Assembly: GCA_905221605.1 (NCBI GenBank)
Contig: CAJNDS010002743.1
Location: 126,001-190,000 of the forward strand
DNA: 64,000 nucleotides
Source of the DNA: Symbiodinium natans
Taxonomy: Eukaryota > Sar > Dinophyceae > Suessiales > Symbiodiniaceae
Direction of reading: 5' to 3'
The notes under the pieces were generated by a model. The model saw nothing but the letters and a program-made list of their open reading frames with translations. It was not told the DNA's origin and made no database searches. The translations under genes and the position numbers were made by a program. Shown in pieces: positions 32,375 through 42,897 of the stretch; position 1 is the first letter of the stretch, and each line of letters starts with the position of its first letter.

Positions 32375-33561
32375 CGACGCGTGGGCAACAACTTCGAGCG
32401 TATAGGACCTATGAAGAGTTGCTGCTGCGCCTGCCACACCAGCTCCAGGAACCGGACACCTTATTGGGCATTGCAGACACCCTCCTCCATCTGCCTGAGA
32501 CCTTCCCGGCAGCCTACCTGAAAATCTATGACCCCATCATCACGCAGTGCTTGCGACTCTCAGGGGCGCTACAGCACATTGATCTGGCGGACATACTATC
32601 ATGCCAAATACCACAGCTGGATAAAACCAGGCTGTCGGATTCTTTGGTCGGGTACGGGTTTCTGACTACTGCCCAGTACATCGCTGATCTCTTCTTTGCT
32701 GTCGCAGATGTGCCAGGGGTCAGCAATGCCAGTTTTCCGGCCATGTTGTGTTACTCCGACCCAGACTACTGGTTGGGGGCGCTTTTGCTAGCCTTTGAGT
32801 CTCACCAGAAGGGTCCCTTGGGACGAGCAGCCGGGCTGCCTGTAGTCTTGGGCTTCCCTGAGACGAACAATCGCATTACAGACCTACAGGTCAATGTGCC
32901 TCCTGCAGCCATGGTGGCCTTTCTCGCTGGTCGTGCCTATCAGCTGCCCACGTGCCCTGCAACCAAATATGCGGTGGACCCCCAAGGACTCCCCCAAGTC
33001 CACGGACAGGTATCGCAGGAGGCCCTGAAGGCCTGGGCGGAGGCTGCCAAGCACACGAATCTGGAAACCGCCAGGTTGGCACAGCAACCTGGCTTTAATG
33101 CGTTTGTCCGGATTTCGCTTCAAGGCTCGCAAACACTGGGGCACCGCCAGTATCAAGAATTTAGGCCAAGTGTACCACCAGTTCACTTCCTTGATGCCAT
33201 TCGGCAGGCCCTCGCTGCCTCCGTTGCAAACCAGGACATTGAACACTTCTGGTCCGTCTACAATTTGGAGTGGCCTGACACAACCGCAAGGGTTGCGGTT
33301 TTCCTCCGGCGCGTGCTGCCTTTGGAGAGCCTCCTTGCGCCGCCTACAATCTTGGAGCCCTCTGCGGCTACGACACAGGCCCCCTCGGAGGTGTGTTGCA
33401 TCTCTTCTGACACTGAGGAGGCTTCGCCTGCACCTATTGCAGAGACACCTGAGGCGGCAGACGAGTTCGAAGCTCAGGTGCATGATTGGCGTTTTTCGGA
33501 GCTGCGTACCACTGACCTTGCGGCCTTGCGAGAAGTGGATGTTTCTACCCCTTTTCGATGA
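32290..33561 (+). CDS. Hypothetical protein, 423 codons, C-terminal part of the broken ORF
   Basis: An uninterrupted frame ending TGA at 33561. It begins to look like real protein from about residue 20 (YMCLRDSIHLTTRGQQLR). It is mostly helical, with segments such as YRTYEELLLRLPHQLQEP, YLKIYDPIITQCLRLSG, TTAQYIADLFFAVADVPG and AMVAFLAGRAYQLPTCP, and ends in an acidic Ser/Pro/Ala/Glu tail. There is no catalytic motif I know. It ends just before the right inverted-repeat arm at 33682, so it is the last gene inside that block. It could be a retroelement structural protein; that is speculation. Confidence 0.55.
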   Translation: MRAHVACARGGAPCWKEPYMCLRDSIHLTTRGQQLRAYRTYEELLLRLPHQLQEPDTLLGIADTLLHLPETFPAAYLKIYDPIITQCLRLSGALQHIDLADILSCQIPQLDKTRLSDSLVGYGFLTTAQYIADLFFAVADVPGVSNASFPAMLCYSDPDYWLGALLLAFESHQKGPLGRAAGLPVVLGFPETNNRITDLQVNVPPAAMVAFLAGRAYQLPTCPATKYAVDPQGLPQVHGQVSQEALKAWAEAAKHTNLETARLAQQPGFNAFVRISLQGSQTLGHRQYQEFRPSVPPVHFLDAIRQALAASVANQDIEHFWSVYNLEWPDTTARVAVFLRRVLPLESLLAPPTILEPSAATTQAPSEVCCISSDTEEASPAPIAETPEAADEFEAQVHDWRFSELRTTDLAALREVDVSTPFR

Positions 33562-33681
33562 CCAGCCCTCCAGGATGAGCATTGGCAGGGACTTAGTACA
33601 ACGCCGAACAGACATGGGCCCCAACGCGCCCGGCCTGCTTGGTATGATGCTGCCACCGCCCATTGGGCAGCCCTTGCATAG

Positions 33682-34417
33682 CATAGCAGTGACGTGGCGC
33701 GGGGCTAAGCCGAGAACCCCATGTTTTGTTTTGTTTTGGGCATGATTCATATGCTTCCACGCGAGTTTGCCCGGCTTAAACAAGCGGGGGGGTTTGGGGG
33801 GGCGCAGCCCCCCCCATTTGCAAACACGATGCTCGCATTAGGCCTCTTCAACTGCTGCCTAAATCCTCCACCGAAGGCCCAGCAGGTATTAAGCCTCTTG
33901 GACGTCTTAAACTGCTGCCCGAACCCTCCACAAAAGGCCCAGCGAGTATTCGGCCTTTTAAACTGCTGCCTAAATCCTCCACAGAAGGCCCAGCAAGTAT
34001 GACGCTTTTTACACTGCTGCCCAAACCCTCCACAAAAGGCCCAGCAAGTATCAGGCCTCTTAAACTGCTGCCTAAACCCTCCGCAGAAGGCCCAGCAAGT
34101 ATTACGCCTTTTAAACTGCTGCCCAAACCCTCCAAAAAAGGCCCAGCAAGTATTAGGCCTCTTAAACTGCTGCCTAAACCCTCCGCAGAAGGCCCAGCAA
34201 GTATTACGCCTCTTAAATTGTTGCCCAAAGGCCCAGCAAGTATTAGGCCTCTTAAACGGCTGCCTAAACCCTCCACAGAGGGGGGGGGCTTGGTTGCGGC
34301 TTCACGGGGGAGCTTTAGGGGGGGGGGGGCTTAAAGGGGGGCTTAGAGGGGGGCTTAGAGGGGGGCTTAGAGGGGGGCTTAAGCCCCCCTTTGCCCAAAG
34401 GGGGGGGGCCCATTCTC
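33682..34417 (-). repeat. Right arm of the long inverted repeat
   Basis: The reverse complement of 15016-15910. The inner end is CATAGCAGTGACGTGGCGC at 33682, then the AACAAAAC-type piece, the 50-58 bp minisatellite (33840-34280), the G-rich array and GGGCCCATTCTC at 34417. Sequence outside both arms differs, which fixes the outer ends. Confidence 0.8.
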
Positions 34418-34539
34418 AGTGTGGCCTTCTGTATTTACTGTCCTGTTTGCTCCCATCGGGTCATCCGCCCGTGCATGTCACGTTTCGGGCTTTCGCTGGC
34501 GAAGGGGTTCTCTTCTCCGCTCTTTTTTCTTGTTGCAGG

Positions 34540-34690
34540 AACGCCAGTACATATCCGTGCACATTGATCATGTGCCTGGCTTCAAGAATGACCTCGCTCA
34601 TGCACTGAGTCGCGCATCCCACCTTGATTGGTTTTTCTTCCGATCAGCTGTTTTTGAGCTTGACATGTCAAGATACTTGGCGTGTGCTTG
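34540..34690 (+). pseudogene. RNase H C-terminal fragment of another retroelement
   Basis: Reads RQYISVHIDHVPGFKNDLAH and then ALSR. HVPGxxNxxADxLSR is the usual final motif of RNase H domains attached to DIRS-like or LTR-type reverse transcriptases; here the Ala-Asp of that motif is Ala-His. No RT part lies upstream because the inverted-repeat block ends at 34417. It may be the remainder of an element into which that block was inserted. Confidence 0.5.
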
Positions 34691-34794
34691 AAAAATGCTG
34701 TCCTCTGTCACCCTGTCGGATCAAGCATCCGCCTGAAGATCAGCGTACTCCGGTCCAGCATATTTCATTTTTCCGGCACCTTCAGTGCTCTCGG

Positions 34795-35220
34795 TTTCAG
34801 CTGGTTCGCTTTCTTCGCATTCCCTTTATAGTTTTCATTCGTGACGGACCAGTGTTTGCTGTGAACGTGGATGAAGGTGAATCATACTGCCTGTCCATTC
34901 GACTTTGAAGCTCCCACCGCCGTCTCCCATCCGACCGTCCTTTCTATCTTCCTTGCCGCATTCCTGTACTCGCTGTGGCCTTTTGTGGCGGTTTCTAACC
35001 GTTCAAAAAATCGGTTTAGATTCCGTCTCTAAAGTGCTCCACGCCTTGCCTCTAGGACACGCCTAGGTAGCCTACCTTTGCTTATGCTGGAGCCGGTGCT
35101 CTCGGTTTCAGCTGATCTAGATCTGCTTCCCGCCAATGTGAAAAAGTGTGCGCGTCGCTTTCTTCGCATGTCCTTAATAGTGTGCATTCGTAACGGACTG
35201 GTGTTTGCTGTGAACAAAAA
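34795..35220 (+). repeat. Two diverged copies of an about 75-bp segment
   Basis: CTCTCGGTTTCAGCTG, CGCTTTCTTCGCAT, ATAGT..TTCATTCGT and GTGTTTGCTGTGAAC occur at 34788-34867 and again at 35099-35215, the second with an insertion. Probably retroelement debris. Confidence 0.7.
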
Positions 35221-35514
35221 GAATCACGACACACCTTCATTCAACAGCCATTGGTTCAGCGGCCCTGACCATCTAAGGCCCCTTGAGCTTTCTTTCGCTC
35301 ACCCTCCCACACCAAGTTTTGCCTGCCTTCGAGTGGAGCCCGGCCTCCAATGCATTAGTTGCCCTAAGGTTGTCTGTGATTGCACGTTCCCTCTTCTTCC
35401 TACAGCACTTGATGTGTGCTATCTGCATTCGTGCAGCTCTTTCCCAAGTTGCCTGTGTGGAGATGCACAGTAACAAGCAGCTTGTGCGTCGCACAAAACG
35501 GCAGCTCAGCGATG

Positions 35515-36000
35515 GACTTTTGGTTCCACCACGTACTCCCCTGCGGTGGACGTTTGAGTCCGTTCAAAGATGTTCGAAGTGATCTCATTCGATTTGTAGA
35601 TCGTGAGGTGTGTCTTTTGCGGTCTGAAATTCTTGTCGAAACTGACGGCAATGTTCCCGACGTCGTGGTTGCTGAGGACTTGAAATTAACAACGTACCTG
35701 AGAGGCTCTGCTCTGTGTTGCCGGAGTGTGGCAAAGCGCGGGCTTTAAAGTAACAGAAAACCAAGATAATTTCAAAAATCATCTTCTCCGCGCCGTATTG
35801 GTACCCACCCTCCTCTACCCCTTTGTATAGTCGACCTCTTCTGCCTGTACTCCTATGATATGAGTCTAAGCAGCAGGAAATTGACATCACAAAAGACACG
35901 TCTCACGACCAACAGATCGAATGATATTACCTCGACTGGATTCAAACATCCACCACAGAGGAGTGCATGCTGGAACCAAGAATTCTTTTTCGTTTTGATT
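35515..36000. repeat. Short inverted repeat, arms about 120-135 bp
   Basis: The segment 35520-35645 (TGGTTCCACCACGTACTCCC... CATTCGATTTGTAGATCGTG) matches the reverse complement of 35870-35985 (TGGTTCCAGCATGCACTCCT... CATTCGATCTGTTGGTCGTG) at roughly 75-80 percent by eye. The loop is about 220 bp. Confidence 0.65.
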
Positions 36001-36424
36001 TTCAGCCGGCAGGTGCACAGAAGCTGAAAAATAGTTGCCCCGTGAAACATGTGTGTTTGAACCGCAAATGCCCTATCATAGTCGATTTTCAAGTTTGGCA
36101 CTGTCAAAGTTCACGTATATCGTATGGATTGTTGCAGGTTAGGGGGTCTGACGGCTTCTGTAATTTGGAAATCAGGATGAGGCGTGTTCACAGATTTGGT
36201 TTGCGATTTGTTCAAGCTTGTACATTTTTCGAGCGAGCCTGGTGCTGCCAAGGTTGGTGTTTGATTTGCGCGACGTTTGGCCATTCGGTGTTTCTGTACA
36301 TTGTGAGGACCAAAAGATCACTTGTTCCTGCCCCCGAAAAAGGTTTGGTGATGTCAGCAGCTTTTCTAGCTTTCACTGGCCCATGAATTCATGGCAACAT
36401 CGCAACATCTCAAGCACATAGGCG

Positions 36425-37440
36425 ACCAGTTGAGCCAATGGAGCCGTTTGCCACTTTGCCTCCTCACTTTGCCGACGACCGAGTGGGGTACGTGCGCCGG
36501 CTGTTTTGCTTGGCCCATCAGAAACATGTGTCAACCAAGGATAAATCTGACCCTTTCGGCCAGAAAAAGGCCCAAAGACTTTGTTTTTCTGAGTGATTGC
36601 CGCATTGCCTTTGTTGCCAGTCGACGCTCTTTGCCGGAACTTTCCGGCCTCAGCGCAGCCGTTCTGCTTTACACTCGGAAGCCGGAAGTGCAGTTGAAAT
36701 CAGGGATGCTGTTTCCAACACTTGGAAGAGCTGTCTTTTCCTGTGAGATGTGAGCATGAGGCCAAGCTAGCCGCCCAAAGCTCGTTGTTCGGTGCTCAAA
36801 TGAGTTCAAAATGGGCAAGCGTTGCTTTTGCGATGAGCGCGTTGGGCAGCAGCCTTTCTGAACACCAACACTTTTTCCGCTGCAGGAAGACTGGGCCGGT
36901 GACAGCTGCCAGCGAGGTGGGTGACACCGCACCAAAGGAGTATCAAAAAGTTTACTTGCAAGTGTCATGCTGTCAATACGCTTCAATAATTTGCAAGATG
37001 TGACCCAGGCGGCCCCAGTCACCAATGGTGCCAGCCTGCAGCACAGACATCAGCTTTCACGTTCCACATGCAGATGGTGCTGCGCTAGCACATGCTAACA
37101 TATCATCACTTCACTGACAATGTCTAGAGCCTATGGCATGGGATGTTGACGTCATTCGTCCCAAAGGCAGACCTGTGACTGGCAGTGTTGGAAGCCAGAT
37201 GCCAAGATTCGCCTGCACGGGTTTGGATTTACCACGGTTCCCGTATGCCGCTTCAGGCCGGCCTGATACCGGGTCAAACTTGGACGACATGTGGGACACA
37301 TGGGTTGCAAACTCGTTCATCTTGTACACACACACACACACGTCTACATCTACATGGACGGTTGATGGCAAGACGCTTGCTGGCAAAATGGGGGCAAAGG
37401 ACCTGCTAGCGCCGTTTTCGTTGCGAGACCACGTGGGCAA
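36425..37440 (+). CDS. Putative exons, unknown gene
   Basis: Three plus-strand protein-like segments. The first is at about 36440-36590 (EPFATLPPHFADDRVGYVRR, then LAHQKHVSTKDKSDPFGQKK). The second is at about 36748-36960 (CEHEAKLAAQSSLFGAQ to PKEYQKVYLQ). The third is at about 37130-37440 (WDVDVIRPKGRPVTGSVGS to FSLRDHVGNLLQQW). The third contains a short CA repeat translated as His/Thr, which may mark an intron inside it. Order and composition suggest one multi-exon gene continuing downstream. No family recognised. Confidence 0.4.
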
Positions 37441-37689
37441 CTTGCTACAGCAGTGGGGCTCTCGGCTTTCGTTGTGCTGTACTATGCTGTACTGTCACGT
37501 TCCTGAGTCGGCTGTGCATCGAAGGCCGTTGCCCACACGAGGGGAAGGGATCAAGGACTATGCCAGGGAGTGCTCCATCGGCCCGCTTCCTGTGAGCCCC
37601 CTAGGCTTTCATATTCATATACCTGAATGCTCCATGTGACTTGCGGATACTCGTGGCAAGGTGCCGCCAACCCACTTAAGGGAGACTCC

Positions 37690-37860
37690 GTCAGAAATGC
37701 ACGGTGCACCGGAGAGATGCCGTGGTTGTTCAATCGCCTAAGCAGCATCAATGAACTTGTTCGACAAATGGAAGGCGCTTTTGCCTACACGGAGCAGCTC
37801 CGCAAGGGAGTGTTGGCTCAGCAGGCCAGTTCATTGGCCTGTCCCGTGTTGCTGTCCAAC
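37690..37860 (+). CDS. Putative exon, unknown gene
   Basis: About 55 codons including PWLFNRLSSINELVRQMEGA and EQLRKGVLAQQASSLACP, a helix-rich segment on the same strand as the exons upstream. The next 100 bp in a shifted frame also look protein-like (ETFDEASEQWRGFPKNDQ), so an exon border or frameshift may lie near 37860. Confidence 0.4.
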
Positions 37861-37999
37861 ATGCATGGAGACGTTTGATGAGGCTTCAGAGCAATGGCGT
37901 GGTTTCCCAAAAAATGACCAGACAGATTTCAATGAAGCACGAGTAAACACCTCAGCTGGGTCATCAGGCTTAAGCCTTCGAATCAGCGACCAGTGAAGG

Positions 38000-40570
38000 T
38001 GATCCGTTGTTGCAGGTACATATGGGACATATGATGCGCAAGTGACAGCGGCCAGTCGGGTCACCAGTTTACGCAGACACGACACGGCAAGACAATCATT
38101 GACATGGGACAAGTTGTACTTAGTGGAGACTTAAAGAATCAGGTCAGAACGAGTCAATTCGGTTTCACACGATCTGATTCACTGTCAGCTTTGCAAAGCA
38201 TGCTGATGCAGAGTGCCGAACCGCGCCCTCCAGATACAAGATGTTGCACGCCTTCGAGAAGAACTGCGTAGTTTTTGGTGTAGCGGCACTGATAATAATA
38301 GCGTGAGGCTTTTTTTTAAGGCTTTTTTTTATTGATTTGCTAGCTAGCTCATAAAGTCGTGCTTTGTAGTCGTGTTCGGAAACTCGAGACCTCACACAAC
38401 CGCACACCTGAATGCCTTGTCTTGGCTACTCGCTGCAGCTTTTGCCCACAGGTGCAATGGTGTTAAGATGTGCTAAGCAGGGTTGCCAAGCCACTTGCAT
38501 GTCGCTGACAAACACATGTGTTTGTGCACAACAAGTTGTTCGAGTTGGGCACGCGATGGAGCATGCGTTCTTTCAGCGCTGTCGGGTCATAATAGCAGTT
38601 AGCAAAGGATCTGCAAGACATCGATCATGCCCGAGTCGTGGTCTAATGCCATGGACGGGCTTGGGGAGGCTGCTTCGGTCTTTTTTGATTGCTTCTCCAC
38701 GTCAAGATAGCTCTTGGGACAATGCATGTGGCGCACACGCTTAAGCAGGTGGAGGGCCTCCCCGAGGTGGAGACCGTGCAGCAGTTTAGGCGAGTATGCA
38801 AAAGTATCACCTTCTGGCGATGATCTCACTCGTCTGCAGGCTCATCTCTGCAGACATTCCGTTGAAAATCGACAGGGATGCCCTGGCACTGGACATGCAG
38901 AAGGATGCAAGTCTTAAATTATCGCTTGCTCTATCCTGCTCCCATGTACTTTCAGGGTAAGCGTGATGAGTTGAGGACGAACACTTGCCATCCCTAGTGT
39001 ATGCAGAGGACCTGCTGTCAGGCACTGATGTGTAAATTGTTTCTCTAGTTTCTGCTGGTTTCTGCTGGTTGTCTCCTGAGCCAGTCTGGCAGGTCCTGCA
39101 TATGGTATGGGGAGGCGGGGCATGTGAATTGAAAATCATGTATGTGAGCCATGCTGCCATGCTGTGTGTGAACCATTATGGGCTGTTTTGTGCCCTGCTG
39201 TTTCATGTGAGACCTTAGGCCGAAGAGCTTTCTCGACGGCACCTCCAAGCATGAGGCATGGCACCTATGAGTTTGTGCAGGCAGTATGAGTAAGGGTGTG
39301 GCTTGGGTGTTCATTGCACACGAGCAATGCCGAGTCGGGCAGGCAAGTGCGGAGCCCATGCGGGTGAAGGTAATGGAAGAAAGCGAGGAAGCTGTGGAAG
39401 ATGTCGATGAAGCAGTGGTGGGTGCCTGAGCTGAGTTGGAGGGCGGTTGCTTGGCTGGAAAGTGGAGTTTTCCTGCACGCCTGCCGCTCTGATGTTGTGA
39501 GGGTGTAGTGGCCCTGGCTCTGTCGCAATCAGCAGTTCGCGGCAGTTCTTGTGCAGAGTGAAAGCCCGACTTCATGTTGATTGCAGCTTTCGCACGTATT
39601 TGAAGTTATTTGAAGTGCGTGTCGCACGTATGCACAAAACTGCCTACTTTCATTGAAACTGTGCGGCAGTGATTCTATTCAACAGAAGTGTGCTCCGAAG
39701 AAACCGTGCTGAGCAGTTGCGTGCGCCGAGGCCACTGGGTGTGCAGTTCGTGTGCACGTCAAAGGCACACGACTTTGGTCAAGCACCGTCTGTTCTTCTG
39801 GGGATTCTGTTGCCAGGTGACAGTCCATCTGCCGAGACAGAAATTCCAGCCGCTGGGTCCTAAGAGCGTGCCAAAGGCAGAATTGCAGGCCTAGCACTCA
39901 TCACAATGGCCGTGATGACAATGACAGCACACTGGAGTGATGGATGATTATTGGCTGCCATCTTAGGAGTGGCCTAATGCCAAGCCACAGTTCCAAATAT
40001 TCTTCTTGGAATCGCATTGAGCAATCATGCCAAATCACCTCGATTCCGAACGAAGCCTGCAGTGCTGGAAGTCCTCGAGGAGTGGCAGCACATCACGACC
40101 ATCATGATGCGGAACTTGCCCAACAAGCCCCGCCCGCGGAAGAACCGGAAAGCATGAATGCCATGGACTTGGTGTTACTTTTTTGAGGTACACGCAGAGA
40201 ATGCTCCTCTTGGAGGTGGTATGCCAAACCGTTCGTAGTTTTGCTACCCGAGTTGCTCTGATCGTACTTTTTGAAGCAGGTAAATCATGCTGGTTTCCTG
40301 GGAGCCTTCGACTTCTTTTACCTTCCAATCGGTCCAGCTGCCCTTGTTGCCTTGTTCTCAAGCTGCTTGTTGCCAGATATCTGCTGAGTGCATCTGAGTG
40401 CATCCGAGTGCATCTCGGTGCACCTGTATGCATCTGAGTGCACTGAGTGCCTTGAGTGCTTGCCAGATACAGAGACCGGTGCCAATCGCGGCTACGCTTT
40501 CCTGAACTTCTTGGATCCTGCGTTGGCCTGGATGTGCGGCTCTTGAAAACGTGGGGAGAGCCGAATGACC
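38000..40570. other. Mostly non-coding stretch, likely introns
   Basis: I saw only one weak exon-like piece, about 39345-39428 on the plus strand (MRVKVMEESEEAVEDVDEAV), and a 10-bp GAGTGCATCT tandem repeat at 40385-40455. The rest shows no recognisable gene, RNA or element. Confidence 0.45.
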
Positions 40571-40581
40571 CTTGGATTTGA

Positions 40582-41890
40582 AGCGCGGCTGAAGCAATTG
40601 AAGCGCTGGCTTCGCCCAGGTTTCGCTTGATGTACGAAGGCCGCAAGATGAGCCGTTTCAACTCCAGCAAGGCTCGCAACTCAGTTGAGGAGTTTCGTAC
40701 AGCAAGGAGTTGGAAGACAAGAGGACGACCGGCCGGCACAGCTTGCAGCGTTGTGTTCGTATTTGACCGCGTTTCACCATCTGTCAGGTCATAACTGTTG
40801 TGCCGGCAACCCTCCAGGCGCGGGGTTTCTGTTGGCCTTGCAATGCCTTGTGCTTGCTGTTCCTGCGCAGGGATTCGAGGCAAACTACATGCACTACGCC
40901 TTTTCCAGGGCTTGATGCTCAGAGGTCAATGCTGCGGGTTCTTGTGGAGCGCTTGTTTTGTGGCCCTTTGCCTGCTGATAAAGCGACCCTTCTTGCTTGC
41001 TTCCCGCAACATGTGTGCTGAGGTCAGTCGCGGCGATCCCGCAGCTAGGCCACTCTTCTTGCGAGCTGCCATGGCCTGGAGCGAAAGTGACGGCCGAGTG
41101 CTCAGTGGCTGAACAAGACAACTGCCTTCGCGTTGAAGCTTATCCAAATATGCTGCTTCATCCTCACAAGTGCTGTGATATGTCGCCTCCTCCAAGACGG
41201 CATGGTGATTTTCGCACACGGATGCCATGTCCGAGAGTGGAGTTGACACATGACATTGTTGAGGCACGAGCCAGCCTGATGTGGAGGCACTACCCTGACA
41301 TATTTCAAGACGACGGACCAGTGCCACGATGTGCAACATATCAGGCAAGCGGCCTTGAACCCGCAGTCAACTATGTGCCTAAGTTGTCAGCGGCTCGAAA
41401 GTTGGGCTTTGATTATCAGGAGTTGGTGTCTTGCTGCTGTTGTTCCGATGAGTGCCCATGCTCAAATCATTGTGCTTGGCTTAGCTGCTCACAATGCGGC
41501 GGACGCATCCAGCTGATGTTTGTATTCTGCCCCGCACCCAGATACTGGGAAAGTTGTCATGTCCTCATGCCCGCACTCTCTATCTCTCGCTGGACACCTC
41601 CTCCAGCAGAAGCTTAGAAGAGGGTCAACCGAGTGCAGCACCCAAAGGTCCGAGCTGTGGTCAAGCTCTCGACTTCAGCTGACCGGCTGGATTCCCAAAT
41701 GTTTTCAGCGACATGTGACATGCAAGTGCCTTCACTGGGACTCCGTGGGTGCATGTCAAACGTTTGGTGCTCGCGACTGAGGCTGTCAGCCAACGCCTGC
41801 ACAGTGAAAAAATCTAATCGCCGCAGACAGAATGCCCGTAGCGCAGACTTGCGGGAGTTCGTGTGATGTGACATGAGAATCAAACGTAGT
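40582..41890 (+). CDS. Putative exons, unknown gene
   Basis: Plus-strand protein-like segments. About 40582-40790: SPRFRLMYEGRKMSRFNSSK to VVFVFDRVSPSV, an open run of about 68 codons ending at a TCAG|GTCATA-type border. About 40910-41100: MLRVLVERLFCGPLPADKAT and, in the next frame, EVSRGDPAARPLFLRAAMAW. About 41250-41420: ARASLMWRHYPDIFQDDGPV and LGFDYQELV. About 41645-41750: KVRAVVKLSTSADRLDSQ. Together they suggest part of one large gene. No domain recognised. Confidence 0.45.
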
Positions 41891-41904
41891 CGTTTTTGAA
41901 GTTC

Positions 41905-42500
41905 ATCCGTGGTTGGTTGTGCGTTTGCATTTGTAGAACATCGGCGAGCATTAGCCGAAGACTCAGGTAGTGTTTTGAGCTATGCAACCTGGCCACGAGA
42001 CATGGTGTCGGTCGACACTTGTAATTCGTTTGCGCACGGCCAGCCAGTCAACCTTGCTGGAACTGGGTGGCCCCACTGCAAATTTTCAATGCACACGCAC
42101 GCTAGTTCACGCTAGTAGGCTCAGGGGAGGGGAGACTGTTGATCTCCCCTCTTTGCCCTGACTTCCAATGGTGCAAAAAAGCTTTTTTGGAAGTTGTGCA
42201 AGAGAAAAGAGCTGCATGAGGCAAGGATTGGACCAATCCCGGCTGTGTCACTGAGCATAGCCTGGGACCAAGACCCTGTTTCTTGTTGTAAATAGGTGCT
42301 TTTCCAGGACTGGATTGCTGGCCTGGACTTGCGCAAGAGCCCCGTGGGACCCGTCCACTCCATCGGGGTGCGATTGTGGCCAGATGGCAATGGCACAGGG
42401 TTCTCTGGTGTTACCCCTGGCCCTTACGTCCCATCTCGCATGTGCGAGACAGAAGGTTTTAATCTTTACGCTTCTGTGTCGGCAAGTCATGATGCTGCAC
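41905..42500 (+). CDS. Putative exons, unknown gene
   Basis: Two plus-strand segments: 41935-42070 (EHRRALAEDSGSVLSYATWP, then VSVDTCNSFAHGQPVNLAG) and 42296-42500 (FQDWIAGLDLRKSPVGPVHS, then YVPSRMCETEGFNLYASV). The latter is Gly/Pro/Val-rich as in a beta domain. They lie in line with the exons upstream. Confidence 0.4.
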
Positions 42501-42516
42501 GTCTGCTTGCTGGCAG

Positions 42517-42897
42517 ATGCCCTCGTTTGTTAAGAAGCTCAGTTACATGCTGTTTAGGCGTGTGTTTTTGTTGGTAATTGTGGTGCTCGTTGGTTCGGAG
42601 ACAATTGCCAGAGGTGAAGGGCGGCCACATATGTTGAAGGTGCTTGAAAGAGTCTCTGAGGTGCGACTCTCTCCCTGTTTCCTATCCCTCAACACTGACA
42701 TGATTTGTCCTCTTGATAGTCCGATTCCAGTGCGATGGAATCCCAGGAGGCCAAAATGGCGGAGTCGATCCATTTGCGTCACTTGCACTGAGCGGCATGG
42801 AGCATCAGATCTGACACGCGTGTTGCTTGGACCGCAGTGTGTTTCAAGTGCTCGTGGCCTTTTCAACCGCGAGCTTGCCCGTTGCACTCGTGGTTAG
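42517..42897 (+). CDS. Putative exon or short ORF with hydrophobic segment
   Basis: An open run of 126 codons to a TAG at 42897. It starts with a basic, hydrophobic stretch (YMLFRRVFLLVIVVLVGSE) that could be a membrane anchor or signal, then a charged, Cys-containing region (VRWNPRRPKWRSRSIC). It may be an exon of the surrounding gene or a chance frame. Confidence 0.3.
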   Translation: MPSFVKKLSYMLFRRVFLLVIVVLVGSETIARGEGRPHMLKVLERVSEVRLSPCFLSLNTDMICPLDSPIPVRWNPRRPKWRSRSICVTCTERHGASDLTRVLLGPQCVSSARGLFNRELARCTRG

